Of a stretch of 64,000 nucleotides of DNA, positions 34,488-44,984 are shown piece by piece. Below the pieces are notes generated by a model. The model saw only the letters and a list, made by a program, of their open reading frames with translations. It ran no database searches and had not been told where the DNA came from. Location: assembly GCF_018919395.1 (NCBI RefSeq), contig NZ_JAHLME010000002.1:558001-622000 (forward strand). The letters are read 5' to 3'. Source of the DNA: Geomonas azotofigens. Lineage in GTDB: Bacteria; Desulfobacterota; Desulfuromonadia; Geobacterales; Geobacteraceae. The position numbers and the translations under genes are program-made. Each line of letters begins with the position of its first letter. The first letter of the stretch is position 1.

Positions 34488-35445
34488 CAAAGAACTCCTC
34501 CATCGCCCCGACCAGCTCGGCAGCGTGCTCGATCCGGTTCACCGCGGCACGAAACTGCGCGGCTCCCGGAAGCCCCTTGGAGTACCATGCCAGATGCTTG
34601 CGCATCTCCATCAGGGCCACTCTGCCCCCTTCGAACTCGGTGAAGAGCTCGAAGTGCCTGCGGGCGACCGCAAGCCGTTCCGCCACCGTCGGCGGTACCG
34701 GGGTCTCGCCGGCCAAAATGGCGAGCGCCTCCCGGAACAGCCAGGGATTCCCCATCGCGCCGCGGGCCACCATCACCGCGTCGCAACCGGTTTCCCGGAA
34801 CATGCGGACCACGTCGTCCGCGGTGAAGAGGTCGCCGCTGCCGATCACCGGGATCTTGAGCGCACTCTTCAGTTCAGCCAGCTTGGACCAGTTCGCCTTC
34901 CCCTCGAACATCTGGGCCCGGCTCCGGGGATGCAGGGTAATGGCGTCGCACCCTTCCTCCTGCGCGATGCGCCCCACCTCGAGAAAAGTGTCGTCGCCGC
35001 AGACCCAGCCGGTACGGATCTTGACGGTGAAGGGGAGCGTAGTCGCCTTGCGCACGCAGCGGATGATGCGGCCTACCTTGGCCGGGTCCTTCATCAGCGC
35101 GCTGCCGGCACCGGTCCCCACCACCTTCTTCACCGGACAACCCATGTTGATGTCGATCAGCTCGCCGTACCCCTCGACCAGCCGCGCCGCCTCGGCCAGC
35201 ATCTCCGGCTCGTCGCCGAAGAGCTGCATGCCGATGGGGCGGTCCTCCGGGGTGGTCTTCAGCAGATCGAAACTCTTGCGCCCCTCCCTGGTCAGGCCGT
35301 TCACGCTCACCATCTCGGTGAAGGTCAGGGAAGCCCCTCCCTCGCGGGCGATGATGCGCATGGGAAGGTTGGTGATGCCGGCCATAGGGGCCAGAAATAC
35401 CCGATTCCTCAGGGTAAGGGAGCCGATGGCCACGGTAGTGTGCAT
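34480..35445 (-). CDS. dusB: tRNA-dihydrouridine synthase B-type
   Basis: A 321-residue flavoenzyme reducing uridines in tRNA. FMN-barrel landmarks are LAPMAGITNLPMR, QLFGDEPEMLAEAA, DINMGCPVKKV with the catalytic Cys, TVKIRTGW, TLHPRSRAQMFEG and VMVARGAMGNPWLF. The start at 35445 is chosen over the longer frame because IGSLTLRNRVFLAPMAG is the family N terminus. It is the first gene of dusB-ntrB-ntrC, the order known as nifR3-ntrB-ntrC in alphaproteobacteria. Confidence 0.95.
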   Translation of the reverse strand: MHTTVAIGSLTLRNRVFLAPMAGITNLPMRIIAREGGASLTFTEMVSVNGLTREGRKSFDLLKTTPEDRPIGMQLFGDEPEMLAEAARLVEGYGELIDINMGCPVKKVVGTGAGSALMKDPAKVGRIIRCVRKATTLPFTVKIRTGWVCGDDTFLEVGRIAQEEGCDAITLHPRSRAQMFEGKANWSKLAELKSALKIPVIGSGDLFTADDVVRMFRETGCDAVMVARGAMGNPWLFREALAILAGETPVPPTVAERLAVARRHFELFTEFEGGRVALMEMRKHLAWYSKGLPGAAQFRAAVNRIEHAAELVGAMEEFFDG

Positions 35446-35605
35446 AGGTGATAACGTCCTTATCTGCCTAAAAAATGTGCATACTAGCAACTAAGAATTT
35501 AAAACGCAAGGGTTTTTTATGGCGGGCGTATACGGAAAAGAGGGGAATGCATCAGGAAAATCGGACATGGGAGAGGGAAAATTCGAAGGACGATCCCGTT
35601 TGTTA

Positions 35606-35677
35606 GGGCGAATAGATGTTCGCCCCTACAAAACCCCGCAATCGTCTGCCACTGTAGGGGCGAATAATCATTCGCCC
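35606..35677. repeat. Paired REP-like palindromes, locus D
   Basis: Copies at 35606-35629 (centre changed to AGATG) and 35654-35677 face inward, 24 bases apart, as at loci A and C. They lie 8 bases beyond the 3' end of the sirtuin gene and upstream of dusB. Confidence 0.82.
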
Positions 35678-35684
35678 TCTCCGG

Positions 35685-36524
35685 CTAATCCCGCCGCAGC
35701 ATCTCCTCGATGCCCGAGAGCCCCTCCAGGGCGCCGCAGGGAAGGGAGAGGTGCGGCGCGCGGATCTGCGGCTCGCGGGGATTGATGCGGATGACGCGCG
35801 CGCCGGAGAGGGAGCCGATCCGCTCGCTGGCGGCGCGCACGGTGGGGATCGCGGTCCCGGCGCCCAGCTCGATCACCACGATGCGCCTGCCGGAGTGGCA
35901 GGAGAGAAACTGGCTGAAGCGTTCCCGCTGCCGCGCGGTGCGCTCGTCGATCCAGGCGTAGTCCCCGAACATGAGGATGTTGGGGCGCGCCGCCCGGCCG
36001 CAGCTGGGACAAAGCGGCACGTGGTCGGCGCGCATGGTCTCCTCGTCGATCTGGAACTGTTCGCGGTTGTCCCAGATCCGGTCGCAGCAGGGGCCGGTGC
36101 ATTGCAGGTGGTGGATCGAGCCGTGGAACTCGAGGATGCCCTGTTCCGGGAAGCCCGCCTTCTGGAACTGGCCGTCCACGTTGGAGGTGGCGACGAACAG
36201 GTCCAGGTGGTAGCGCGCCGCCCAGTCGAGCAGCAGCGCGAAGCCGGCGTGGGGGACGGTGGCGCGGTAGAGGTTGCTACGGTGGCCGTAGAAGCCCCAG
36301 CCGAAGGCGGGGTCGTGCTCGAAGTGTCCGGGATTGGCCGCGTCGACGAAGCTGATGCCGAGACGCTGGTACAGCGGATACGCGCGCCAGAAGCCGGTGT
36401 CGCCCCGGAAGTCGGGGAGGCCGGAGTCCACCCCCATGCCGGCCCCGGCGGTCACCACCAGCGCCTGCGCGCCGGCGAGCGCCTCGGCCGCCGCCATGAA
36501 AACCGGGGCGAGATCGGCCGCCAT
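35685..36524 (-). CDS. Sir2-family NAD-dependent protein deacylase
   Basis: A 279-residue sirtuin. Seen: VVTAGAGMGVDSGLPDFRG (NAD loop), ATSNVDGQFQKAGF, the catalytic His in EFHGSIHHLQC, the four zinc Cys in CTGPC...CPSC, and the C-terminal ELGAGTAIPTVR. It would remove acyl groups from Lys using NAD. The sequence belongs to a class with an extra N-terminal segment (WRAYPLYQRLGISF), so acyl preference is open. The ATG at 36524 is 2 bases after the ybaK stop; the much longer upstream frame is a shadow of ybaK. Confidence 0.92.
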   Translation of the reverse strand: MAADLAPVFMAAAEALAGAQALVVTAGAGMGVDSGLPDFRGDTGFWRAYPLYQRLGISFVDAANPGHFEHDPAFGWGFYGHRSNLYRATVPHAGFALLLDWAARYHLDLFVATSNVDGQFQKAGFPEQGILEFHGSIHHLQCTGPCCDRIWDNREQFQIDEETMRADHVPLCPSCGRAARPNILMFGDYAWIDERTARQRERFSQFLSCHSGRRIVVIELGAGTAIPTVRAASERIGSLSGARVIRINPREPQIRAPHLSLPCGALEGLSGIEEMLRRD

Positions 36525-36526
36525 CC

Positions 36527-37009
36527 CTAGATCCCCACCTTGACCGGGACCGGCTTCAGTACCCGTTGCAGCTCGGCGGGAGTCAGGGAGACCAGGAAGC
36601 CGCGGCTGCCGCCGTTGATATAGATGAGCGGCAGGTCGAGGATGCTCTCTTCGATGTAGACGGGCATCTGCTTCCTCGTGCCGAAGGGGGACGTCCCTCC
36701 CACCATGTAGCCGGAGTGGCGGTTGGCGGTATCCGGGGTGCAGGGGGCGACGCTCTTGACGCCGATGGCCCGGGCCAGTTCCTTGGTGGAAACCTGGAGG
36801 TCTCCGTGCATCAGCACCACCAGCGGCGCGCGGGTCTCGTCCTCCATGATCAGGGTCTTGATGACGCTGTGCTCGTCGACACCCAACTCCCGCGCCGAAA
36901 CGGCGGTGCCGCCTTTCTCCTCGTATTGATAGGGATGCTCGCCGAAGCTCACCCCGGCCTGCCGCAGTACCCGAATGGCAGCCGTGACCGGCGATTTCAC
37001 CTTGGCCAT
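36527..37009 (-). CDS. ybaK: Cys-tRNA(Pro)/aminoacyl-tRNA deacylase YbaK
   Basis: A 160-residue YbaK/EbsC-type deacylase that hydrolyses mischarged Cys-tRNA(Pro). Seen: TAAIRVLRQAGVSF, the conserved Lys in VIKTLIMED, and SGYMVGGTSPFGTRKQMPVYIEE with GGTSPFG diagnostic. The sirtuin gene follows after 2 bases, so the two are probably translated together. The AAGGAG-like site upstream of 37009 is good (CAAGGAGAAC). Confidence 0.93.
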   Translation of the reverse strand: MAKVKSPVTAAIRVLRQAGVSFGEHPYQYEEKGGTAVSARELGVDEHSVIKTLIMEDETRAPLVVLMHGDLQVSTKELARAIGVKSVAPCTPDTANRHSGYMVGGTSPFGTRKQMPVYIEESILDLPLIYINGGSRGFLVSLTPAELQRVLKPVPVKVGI

Positions 37010-37055
37010 CGCAGTTCTCCTTGAACAGATTTGATTTCACTAGTAAAAAAGTCGC

Positions 37056-37084
37056 TTGCCAGGCGCGGACATACCGGCTATAGA
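37056..37084 (+). promoter_or_regulatory. Predicted promoter of the lone response regulator
   Basis: TTGCCA at 37056-37061, a 17-base spacer, and TATAGA at 37079-37084, about 50 bases before the ATG at 37137. Confidence 0.6.
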
Positions 37085-37136
37085 TTAATAGCACGTCTTC
37101 AGCAGCTTAACAACCGCGTAACTAGGGTAACTTCTT

Positions 37137-37544
37137 ATGGGAAATGAGAACCAGCGACCGGCAAAAGTGCTGGTCATGGACGACGACGAGATGGTCCGCT
37201 TCGTCGCCGGCGAGACCTTGAAGCGCTACGGTTTCGAGGTGGAGTTCGCCAACGACGGCAGCCAGGCCGTGGAGATCTACCGCGAGCGGCACGAAGCGGG
37301 CGACGGCTTCGCCGCCGTCATCCTGGACCTGAACATCCCGGGGGGGATGGGAGGTCAGGAGGCGATGAAACGCCTGCTCGAGATCGATCCCGCCGCCAAG
37401 GGGTATGTCTCCAGCGGACGCACCGACGACCCGGTCATGACGAACTACCAGACCTTCGGCTTCAGCGGCACCATCGAAAAGCCGTATTTCTACCTGAACA
37501 AGCAGCTCATGGAAGAGTTCAGCAAATCCCTGCGTGGCGAGTAG
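37137..37544 (+). CDS. Single-domain response regulator
   Basis: A 135-residue receiver with no output domain. VLVMDDDEMVR carries the acidic pocket, VILDLNIPGGMGG the phospho-Asp, YVSSGRTDD the Thr/Ser position, and IEKPY the conserved Lys. Such proteins pass phosphate or act through protein contact, as in Geobacter phosphorelays. The ribosome site is weak. The next gene starts directly after the stop, so the two are coupled. Confidence 0.9.
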   Translation: MGNENQRPAKVLVMDDDEMVRFVAGETLKRYGFEVEFANDGSQAVEIYRERHEAGDGFAAVILDLNIPGGMGGQEAMKRLLEIDPAAKGYVSSGRTDDPVMTNYQTFGFSGTIEKPYFYLNKQLMEEFSKSLRGE

Positions 37545-38057
37545 ATGAGCGGTTTGGAAAACTACCTGGCCCTCCTGGCCCGCGTCGACGAGATCTGCCG
37601 GCGTACCTCGGAAGCCTTCAGCACACACATCACCTGCCGTGCCGGCTGCGACGCCTGCTGCCGCCACCTCTCCATCTTCGCCGTGGAAGCCGCCGCACTC
37701 AGAAACGCGCTCGCGGAGCTCCCGGCCGGGCAGGCCGAACTGGTCCGCTCCAAGGCCCGGGAGGCGCGCGAAGATTCCCCCTGCCCGCTGCTCCATGACG
37801 GCCTCTGCCTGCTCTACCAGGCCCGCCCCATCATCTGCCGCACCCACGGCCTGCCGCTTCTGCTGCTGCGCGAGGGGGAAAGGACCGTCGACTTTTGCCC
37901 GGAGAACTTCCAGGGCATTCCCAGCATCCCCGGCAGCGCCGTCATCGACCTGGAGCGGCTCAACATGATGCTCGCCACCATCAACGCGCTGTACCTGCAG
38001 GCCTTCCCGGGGCCCGAGCGGCTCACCATAGCCCAGGCGCTCACTCTCACCGATTGA
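37545..38057 (+). CDS. YkgJ-family cysteine-cluster protein
   Basis: A 170-residue protein of the YkgJ (UPF0153) Zn/Fe-chelating family. The Cys pattern is THITCRAGCDACCRH near residue 30 and CPLLHDGLCLLYQARPIICRTHG near residue 85. These Cys probably bind a metal or cluster. The biological role is not known. It begins immediately after the response regulator stop (TAGATG), so the two are coupled. Confidence 0.88.
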   Translation: MSGLENYLALLARVDEICRRTSEAFSTHITCRAGCDACCRHLSIFAVEAAALRNALAELPAGQAELVRSKAREAREDSPCPLLHDGLCLLYQARPIICRTHGLPLLLLREGERTVDFCPENFQGIPSIPGSAVIDLERLNMMLATINALYLQAFPGPERLTIAQALTLTD

Positions 38058-38082
38058 CTTTTCCCTCGACTTCGGGGTATAT
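38054..38082 (+). promoter_or_regulatory. Candidate promoter of the TSCPD gene
   Basis: TTGACT at 38054-38059, a 17-base spacer, and GTATAT at 38077-38082 (or TATATG with an 18-base spacer). It overlaps the stop region of the YkgJ gene and gives about 95 bases of leader. A second TATACT lies at 38151 without a good -35 box. Confidence 0.45.
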
Positions 38083-38184
38083 GGCCGGGGCGACATTCGC
38101 GTCGCGCCGTCGTGCGTGAACCTGACGCTGGCGCGGGCGGTTTGTGCGCATATACTTTACTGCTGGCAAAGGAGAGGCTACACG

Positions 38185-38442
38185 ATGAAGGTAAGCTACA
38201 ACACATCCGGGAGCTGCGCCTCCCGCATCGAGATAGAGATCGAGAACGGCGTCATCGTCGCCACCAAGTTCGTGGACGGCTGTGCCGGCAACACCCAGGC
38301 GGTCGCGGCCCTGGTGCGCGGCATGGAGGTCAGCGAGGCGATCAGGCGCCTGAAGGGGATCGCCTGCCAGGGCGACACCTCCTGTCCGGACCAACTGGCC
38401 AGAGCACTGGAGCAGTCGCAATGCAGCACCAGACCTTCCTAA
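38185..38442 (+). CDS. TSCPD domain protein
   Basis: An 85-residue protein made of a TSCPD domain, named for its C-terminal TSCPDQL sequence, present here as GDTSCPDQLARAL. The same domain ends class II ribonucleotide reductases, but stand-alone copies have no assigned function. Four Cys (SGSCAS, DGCAGN, GIACQG, TSCPD) could bind metal. The ATG at 38185 follows AAAGGAGAGG; the ORF upstream of it is not conserved-looking. Confidence 0.85.
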   Translation: MKVSYNTSGSCASRIEIEIENGVIVATKFVDGCAGNTQAVAALVRGMEVSEAIRRLKGIACQGDTSCPDQLARALEQSQCSTRPS

Positions 38443-38453
38443 ACGGGGGCATT

Positions 38454-38672
38454 ATGGAAATCTTCGGCGGGTTCATGATGATGATGAGCATCATCGGCTT
38501 CTTCCTGGTGGTGATCTGGTTCATCCTCCCCTTCGTGATCTTCAACATCAAGGGGCGCGTGGACCGCTCCGCGGCGATGCTGGAGGAGATGGACCAGCGC
38601 CTGAAGCATATCGAGCGTCTCCTGCAGGAACGAGAGGTCGAGGAACCGCGCCCGCTCGACCCGCCGCTGTAG
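38454..38672 (+). CDS. Small membrane protein with coiled coil
   Basis: A 72-residue protein with one hydrophobic helix (about residues 6-30, MMMMSIIGFFLVVIWFILP) followed by a charged, heptad-like helix (VDRSAAMLEEMDQRLKHIERLLQER). The start at 38454 has a GGGGG stretch 3 bases upstream; an in-frame ATG at 38421 overlaps the TSCPD gene. I do not recognise a family. Its position 11 bases after the TSCPD stop suggests cotranscription. Confidence 0.65.
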   Translation: MEIFGGFMMMMSIIGFFLVVIWFILPFVIFNIKGRVDRSAAMLEEMDQRLKHIERLLQEREVEEPRPLDPPL

Positions 38673-38770
38673 CCAGCCGCCCCTTGGATCTTCGCATCGA
38701 GCCCTCCCCTCCACCCGCGGTGGGGAGGGTTTCCCCCTTCCTCCCCCACCTTAACGTGCTGTCATATCCC

Positions 38771-38799
38771 TTGCCAACCCCCGCGTTTTTCATTATCAT
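38771..38799 (+). promoter_or_regulatory. Predicted promoter of fabI
   Basis: TTGCCA at 38771-38776, a 17-base spacer, and TATCAT at 38794-38799, 69 bases before the fabI ATG. Confidence 0.6.
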
Positions 38800-38867
38800 G
38801 TGCCGCTATGTGCCCGCCGGCAGACTAAAGAGCACTAATCTGCCACAGTCGAGGGCAAGGAGAAGTC

Positions 38868-39638
38868 ATGGGTTTACTGGAAGGGAAAAAAGCCGTCATT
38901 TTCGGCGTAGCTAACGATAAAAGCATCGCCTGGGCCACGGCCGAGGCGTTTCATCGCGAAGGGGCCGAGGTGGCCCTGGCCTATGCGGGCGAGGCGGTCG
39001 CCAAGAGGGTGATGCCGCTTGCTGAGAGCATCGGCTGTGAACTGGTGTTGCCGTGCGACGTGAGAAGCGACGAGGAGATCGCGCGCCTGTTCGCCGACGT
39101 GCGCGAGGCATGGGGAGGGCTCGACATCCTGGTGCACTCGGTCGCCTTCGCCAACAAGGAGGAACTGAAGGGCTCCTTCCTGAACACCACCCGCGAGGGG
39201 TTCGCGACCGCGCTCGACATCAGCGCCTACTCCCTGATCGCCATGGCGCGGGAGGCCGCGCCGCTCATGCAGGGCCGCGACGGCAGCGTGATCGCCATGA
39301 CCTACTACGGCGCCCAGAAGGTGTTTCCGAACTACAACGTCATGGGGATCGCCAAGGCGGCGCTCGAGGCAAGCGTGCGCTACCTGGCCGAGGCGCTGGG
39401 GCCCGAGGGGACCCGGGTCAACGCCATCTCCGCCGGCCCCTTGAGGACGCTTGCCTCCGCCGGCATCGGCGGCTTCGGCCAGATCGCCGGACACGTCGCC
39501 GAGAAGGCGCCGCTTCGGCGCAACATCTCGCAGGAGGAGGTCGGCAACGCCGCCCTCTACCTCGCCAGCCCGCTGGCAAGCGGCGTGACCGGCGAGATCC
39601 ACTTCGTTGACTGCGGCTACAACATCATCGGACTGTAG
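38868..39638 (+). CDS. fabI: Enoyl-[acyl-carrier-protein] reductase FabI
   Basis: A 256-residue SDR enzyme that reduces enoyl-ACP with NAD(P)H in fatty acid elongation. It shows GVANDKSIAWATAEA (FabI-type nucleotide loop), LVHSVAFANK, and the catalytic TYYGAQKVFPNYNVMGIAKAA with Tyr-x6-Lys. GAGG upstream supports the ATG. A FabV-like gene lies 8.6 kb to the left. hflX follows after 12 bases. Confidence 0.95.
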   Translation: MGLLEGKKAVIFGVANDKSIAWATAEAFHREGAEVALAYAGEAVAKRVMPLAESIGCELVLPCDVRSDEEIARLFADVREAWGGLDILVHSVAFANKEELKGSFLNTTREGFATALDISAYSLIAMAREAAPLMQGRDGSVIAMTYYGAQKVFPNYNVMGIAKAALEASVRYLAEALGPEGTRVNAISAGPLRTLASAGIGGFGQIAGHVAEKAPLRRNISQEEVGNAALYLASPLASGVTGEIHFVDCGYNIIGL

Positions 39639-39650
39639 CGGAGGCGCGCC

Positions 39651-41354
<1,704 letters not shown>

Positions 41355-41391
41355 CCGGGCCCAATCCGCCAGCAAAGGAACGATCTTTTTC

Positions 41392-42009
41392 ATGGACCAG
41401 CAAGCCATCATCTATGCCCTCGACCTCCTGGGCACCGTCGCCTTCGCCGCATCGGGGGCCCTGGCCGGCGTGCGCCGCGGCATGGATCTCCTGGGCATCA
41501 TCGTGCTCGGCATCGTCACCGCCACCGGCGGGGGCGTTATCCGCGACGTCCTCTTGAACGACACCCCTCCCTTCTGCTTCAAAAACGAGCTCTACCTCTA
41601 CCTCGCCGTCGCCGCCTCGGTGGTGGTCTTTCTCACCCCGCGCAGCTTCGAGCGGATGAACCGTGCCATGCTCCTTCTGGACGCCCTGGGATTGGGGACC
41701 TTCCTGGTGATCGGTACCTCCAAGGCGCTCCAGTTCAACCTGGGGCTCATGGGCGCCATCATCATGGGGGTGATGACCGCGACCTGCGGCGGCCTGGTGC
41801 GCGACCTCCTCTCCAACGAGATCCCCCTCATCCTGCAGCGCGAGATCTACGCCTCGGCCTGCGTCGTTGGGGGCGCACTGTTCTTCTTCCTGCACCAGAC
41901 CACCCTCCCCTCCCAGGTGAACCTCACCGTCTCCGCCCTGACCGTGATCGCCATCCGCTGCACCGCCATCGTCAAGGGGTGGCAGCTGCCGCGCGGCCAG
42001 GCGCTGTAA
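41392..42009 (+). CDS. UPF0126/TRIC-type membrane channel protein
   Basis: A 205-residue inner-membrane protein with two UPF0126 repeats. Each begins with an aromatic or acidic helix and contains the Gly-rich turn GIVTATGGGVIRDVL (about residue 40) and GVMTATCGGLVRDLL (about residue 125). Seven helices are expected. Relatives are trimeric cation channels or, in E. coli YicG, a glycine transporter. The nudix gene starts 3 bases after its stop. Confidence 0.9.
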   Translation: MDQQAIIYALDLLGTVAFAASGALAGVRRGMDLLGIIVLGIVTATGGGVIRDVLLNDTPPFCFKNELYLYLAVAASVVVFLTPRSFERMNRAMLLLDALGLGTFLVIGTSKALQFNLGLMGAIIMGVMTATCGGLVRDLLSNEIPLILQREIYASACVVGGALFFFLHQTTLPSQVNLTVSALTVIAIRCTAIVKGWQLPRGQAL

Positions 42010-42012
42010 ACC

Positions 42013-42483
42013 ATGCCCAAACAGAGCGCGGGGCTCATCATGTACCGCGTCATGAACGGTGAACCGGAGCTCCTGCTGGTGCACCCGGGCGGGCCGTTCT
42101 GGGCCCAAAAGGACCTCGGTGCCTGGTCGATCCCGAAGGGGGAATACCTTCCGGGGGAGGACCCGTTCCAGGTGGCGCGGCGCGAGTTTCGCGAGGAAAC
42201 GGGACTGGCGCCGGAGGGGGAGTTCCAGGAACTCTCCGAGATCAGGCAGGCGGGGGGCAAGCGGGTAAAAGCGTGGGCCTTCGCCGGCGACTGGGACCCC
42301 GCCGGGCTCACCAGCAACAGCTTCACCATGGAGTGGCCGCCCCGGTCCGGGCGCCAGGCTGAGTTTCCCGAGGTGGACCGCGCCGCCTGGTTCACCGTCG
42401 CGCAGGCCCGGGAGAGGATCCTCCCCAGCCAGATCCCCCTCATCGATCAGGTCACGAGCCTGCTGCAGGACGCCGGCAGGTAA
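42013..42483 (+). CDS. NUDIX hydrolase
   Basis: A 156-residue protein. The Nudix box GEYLPGEDPFQVARREFREETG fits GX5EX7REUXEEXGU (key residues REFREETGL). The N terminus SAGLIMYR and SIPKGE before the box resemble the diadenosine polyphosphate/NTP group. It cleaves nucleoside diphosphate-X bonds with Mg. The 274 bases after it, up to the chemoreceptor gene, hold no gene I can see. Confidence 0.9.
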   Translation: MPKQSAGLIMYRVMNGEPELLLVHPGGPFWAQKDLGAWSIPKGEYLPGEDPFQVARREFREETGLAPEGEFQELSEIRQAGGKRVKAWAFAGDWDPAGLTSNSFTMEWPPRSGRQAEFPEVDRAAWFTVAQARERILPSQIPLIDQVTSLLQDAGR

Positions 42484-42757
42484 GGACAATTCCCACAGCC
42501 CCCTTCGTTTTTTCCCGCCACGTTATCCGCCCGATTCTCCCTCCCCCCTTTCCTTCGCTACTTCGTCACGTTACGGACCAGCCTGGAACCGGCATCCCCG
42601 TCCCCTCCACTTTTGGGGGCTTCTGTACCCTACTTTTTTTCTCGTATACGTTTAAGTCTGCGAAAGTGATGACGAAGGGGATAGATAGCGTCGCTGCGAT
42701 AGCAGAGCCGACCACTATGGCAGGCGCGGCACGACTACGAATGAACCAGGGGGGAAG

Positions 42758-44932
42758 ATGAAAATTCAGGACATGAAGATCGGTACGCGGCTCAGCGTTG
42801 GGTTCGGCATCATCCTGCTATTGCTCCTTGTCATCGGTGCCATTAGCGTTTTCAGTATGCTCAAGATCGACCAGGGGCTGGAAACCATCGTGAAGAAAGA
42901 TTACGCCAAGATCAAGCTGGCCAACGAGAGCGCCGACAACGTCTCGGCCATCGTCTCCAGCATCAAGTCGATGGTCATCGAGTCCGATCCGGCCGCCAGG
43001 CGCGAAGAAAACAAGAAGATCGACCAGGCGCGGCAGCAGTACAAGGCGGCCATGGATAAACTCGAAAAACTGGAGAGCACCGAGAAAGGTAAGGAGCTGA
43101 TCGGGAAAGCGAAGCTGTCGCTCGACAACGCGCGCAAGGCGAACAACCAGGCCATCGAACTGGCCATGGCGGGCAACAGCGCCAGGGCCGCGACCATATT
43201 CGAAAAGGAGGCGGAACCGCTGTGCGCCGCCATCGACTCGGCGTTCAGGGGACTGGTGCAGTACCAGGAACAGGGAATCGAGGAGCGCTACAGCGACGCC
43301 GCCGCCCTCTCCTCGCGCTCCCGCGTCATCGCGCTCTCCCTGGCCCTCTTCGCCATCGCGGTCGGCGCCGTGATCGGCTACGTCATCACCCGCAGCATCA
43401 GCCGTCCGGTGAGCGCCCTCTCCGCCTGCGCGGATAAGCTCGCGCTCGGGGACGTCGAGGTGCAGATCGACACCGAGGGGAAGGACGAAATCGCCCTGCT
43501 GGCGCGCTCCTTCAAGAACATGGCCGACAACATCAAGGAAGCCTCGCTCGCGGCGGAAAGGGTCGCCCACGGCGACCTCTCGGTCCAGGTCACCCCCAAA
43601 TCGGAGCGGGACCTGATGGGCAACAACCTCTCGACCATGATCGCCACCATCGGTAGGCTGAGCACCGAGATGAACGGGCTGATCAAGTCGATCGGGGAGG
43701 GTAAACTCAGCGTACGCGGCGACGCGGCGGCCTTCCAGGGTGCCTGGGGTGAACTCCTCACCGGGCAGAACCGCCTGATCGAGGCGTTCGTGCAGCCCAT
43801 CGACGTCACCTCACGCTACCTGGCCCGCATTTCCAAGGGGGACATCCCCGGCAGGATCACCGACACCTACTACGGCGACTTCAACGACATCATCAACAGC
43901 CTCAACCTGCTGATCGACGCCAACAACGACGCCACCAGGCTCGCCCAGGAGATCGCGGGGGGGAACCTGCTCCTCGAGGTGAAGCAGCGCTCGGAAAACG
44001 ACGGGCTGATGCAAGCGCTCTCCAGCATGGTGCAGAACCTGACCCGGGTGGTCTCCGACGTTAAGATCGCCGCCGACAACGTCACCTCCGGAAGCCAGGC
44101 GCTCAGCTCCACCTCCGAGGAGATGTCCCAGGGGGCGAGCGAGCAGGCGGCCTCGGCGGAGGAGGCGAGCTCGTCGATGGAGCAGATGACCTCCAACATC
44201 AGGCAGAACGCGGACAACTCGATGCAGACCGAGAAGATCGCGGTCAAATCCGCCACCGACGCCAGCGAAAGCGGCGAGGCGGTGGCGAGGACGGTCGCGG
44301 CCATGAAGGAGATCGCCTCCAAGACCTCGATCATCGAGGAGATCGCGCGCCAGACCAACCTCCTGGCCCTGAACGCTGCCATCGAGGCGGCGCGGGCGGG
44401 AGAGCACGGCAAGGGTTTCGCGGTGGTGGCCTCCGAGGTGAGAAAGCTCGCGGAGCGGAGCCAAAAAGCGGCCGGCGAGATCGGCGACCTCTCCCTCACC
44501 TCGGTCGAGGTGGCGGAGCACGCCGGGACCCTGCTGGAGATGCTGGTCCCCGATATCCACAAGACTGCGGAGCTGGTGCAGGAGATCTCCGCCGCGTGCA
44601 AGGAGCAGGATACCGGCGCCGAGCAGATCAACCGGGCCATCCAGCAGCTGGACCAGGTGATCCAGCAAAACGCGAGTGCGTCCGAGGAGATGGCCTCCAC
44701 GGCGGAGGAGCTCGCCTCGCAGGCCGAACAGTTGCAGGGGACCATCGCCTTCTTCAAGGTCGACGCGCCCGCCGTAGAACAAAGACGCCCCACGAAGAGC
44801 GCGGCGGCAACGCAAAAACGGGGACACCAGAAGCTGACCAGGTCGGCGGCGCTGCCCGACTTTGCCGGGGTCGAGCTGAACCTGAATAACAGCGAGGAGG
44901 TTCTCTTGCAGGCGGGATTCGAAAGGTACTAG
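42758..44932 (+). CDS. Methyl-accepting chemotaxis protein (4HB sensor)
   Basis: A 724-residue chemoreceptor. It has an inner-membrane helix at 12-33, a helical periplasmic sensor of the four-helix-bundle kind (about 35-190), and a second membrane helix near 192-212. A HAMP domain ([23 protein letters not shown]) is followed by further HAMP-like segments up to about 440. The signalling domain has the hairpin tip [42 protein letters not shown]. There is no C-terminal NWETF-type tether. GGGGGGAAG precedes the ATG. No che genes are adjacent. Confidence 0.93.
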   Translation: MKIQDMKIGTRLSVGFGIILLLLLVIGAISVFSMLKIDQGLETIVKKDYAKIKLANESADNVSAIVSSIKSMVIESDPAARREENKKIDQARQQYKAAMDKLEKLESTEKGKELIGKAKLSLDNARKANNQAIELAMAGNSARAATIFEKEAEPLCAAIDSAFRGLVQYQEQGIEERYSDAAALSSRSRVIALSLALFAIAVGAVIGYVITRSISRPVSALSACADKLALGDVEVQIDTEGKDEIALLARSFKNMADNIKEASLAAERVAHGDLSVQVTPKSERDLMGNNLSTMIATIGRLSTEMNGLIKSIGEGKLSVRGDAAAFQGAWGELLTGQNRLIEAFVQPIDVTSRYLARISKGDIPGRITDTYYGDFNDIINSLNLLIDANNDATRLAQEIAGGNLLLEVKQRSENDGLMQALSSMVQNLTRVVSDVKIAADNVTSGSQALSSTSEEMSQGASEQAASAEEASSSMEQMTSNIRQNADNSMQTEKIAVKSATDASESGEAVARTVAAMKEIASKTSIIEEIARQTNLLALNAAIEAARAGEHGKGFAVVASEVRKLAERSQKAAGEIGDLSLTSVEVAEHAGTLLEMLVPDIHKTAELVQEISAACKEQDTGAEQINRAIQQLDQVIQQNASASEEMASTAEELASQAEQLQGTIAFFKVDAPAVEQRRPTKSAAATQKRGHQKLTRSAALPDFAGVELNLNNSEEVLLQAGFERY

Positions 44933-44956
44933 CGGATCATGGATCGCGTGACGAGA

Positions 44957-44984
44957 AAGGCGGCCCGGGGGCCGCCTTTTTTAT
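44957..44984 (+). terminator. Terminator after the chemoreceptor gene
   Basis: AAAGGCGGCCC (44958-44968) pairs with GGGCCGCCTTT (44971-44981), followed by more T. It reaches into the last bases of the convergent rtcA gene and may serve both directions. Confidence 0.82.

Noticed and set aside
36525-37094. Sirtuin gene extended upstream to 37094
   Set aside because: The extension is the wrong-frame reading of ybaK; the sirtuin start at 36524 is two bases after the ybaK stop.
42650-42757. Sigma28 promoter before the chemoreceptor at 42758
   Set aside because: The closest matches (GCCGACCA, GACGAAGG) lack a -35 partner at the right spacing.
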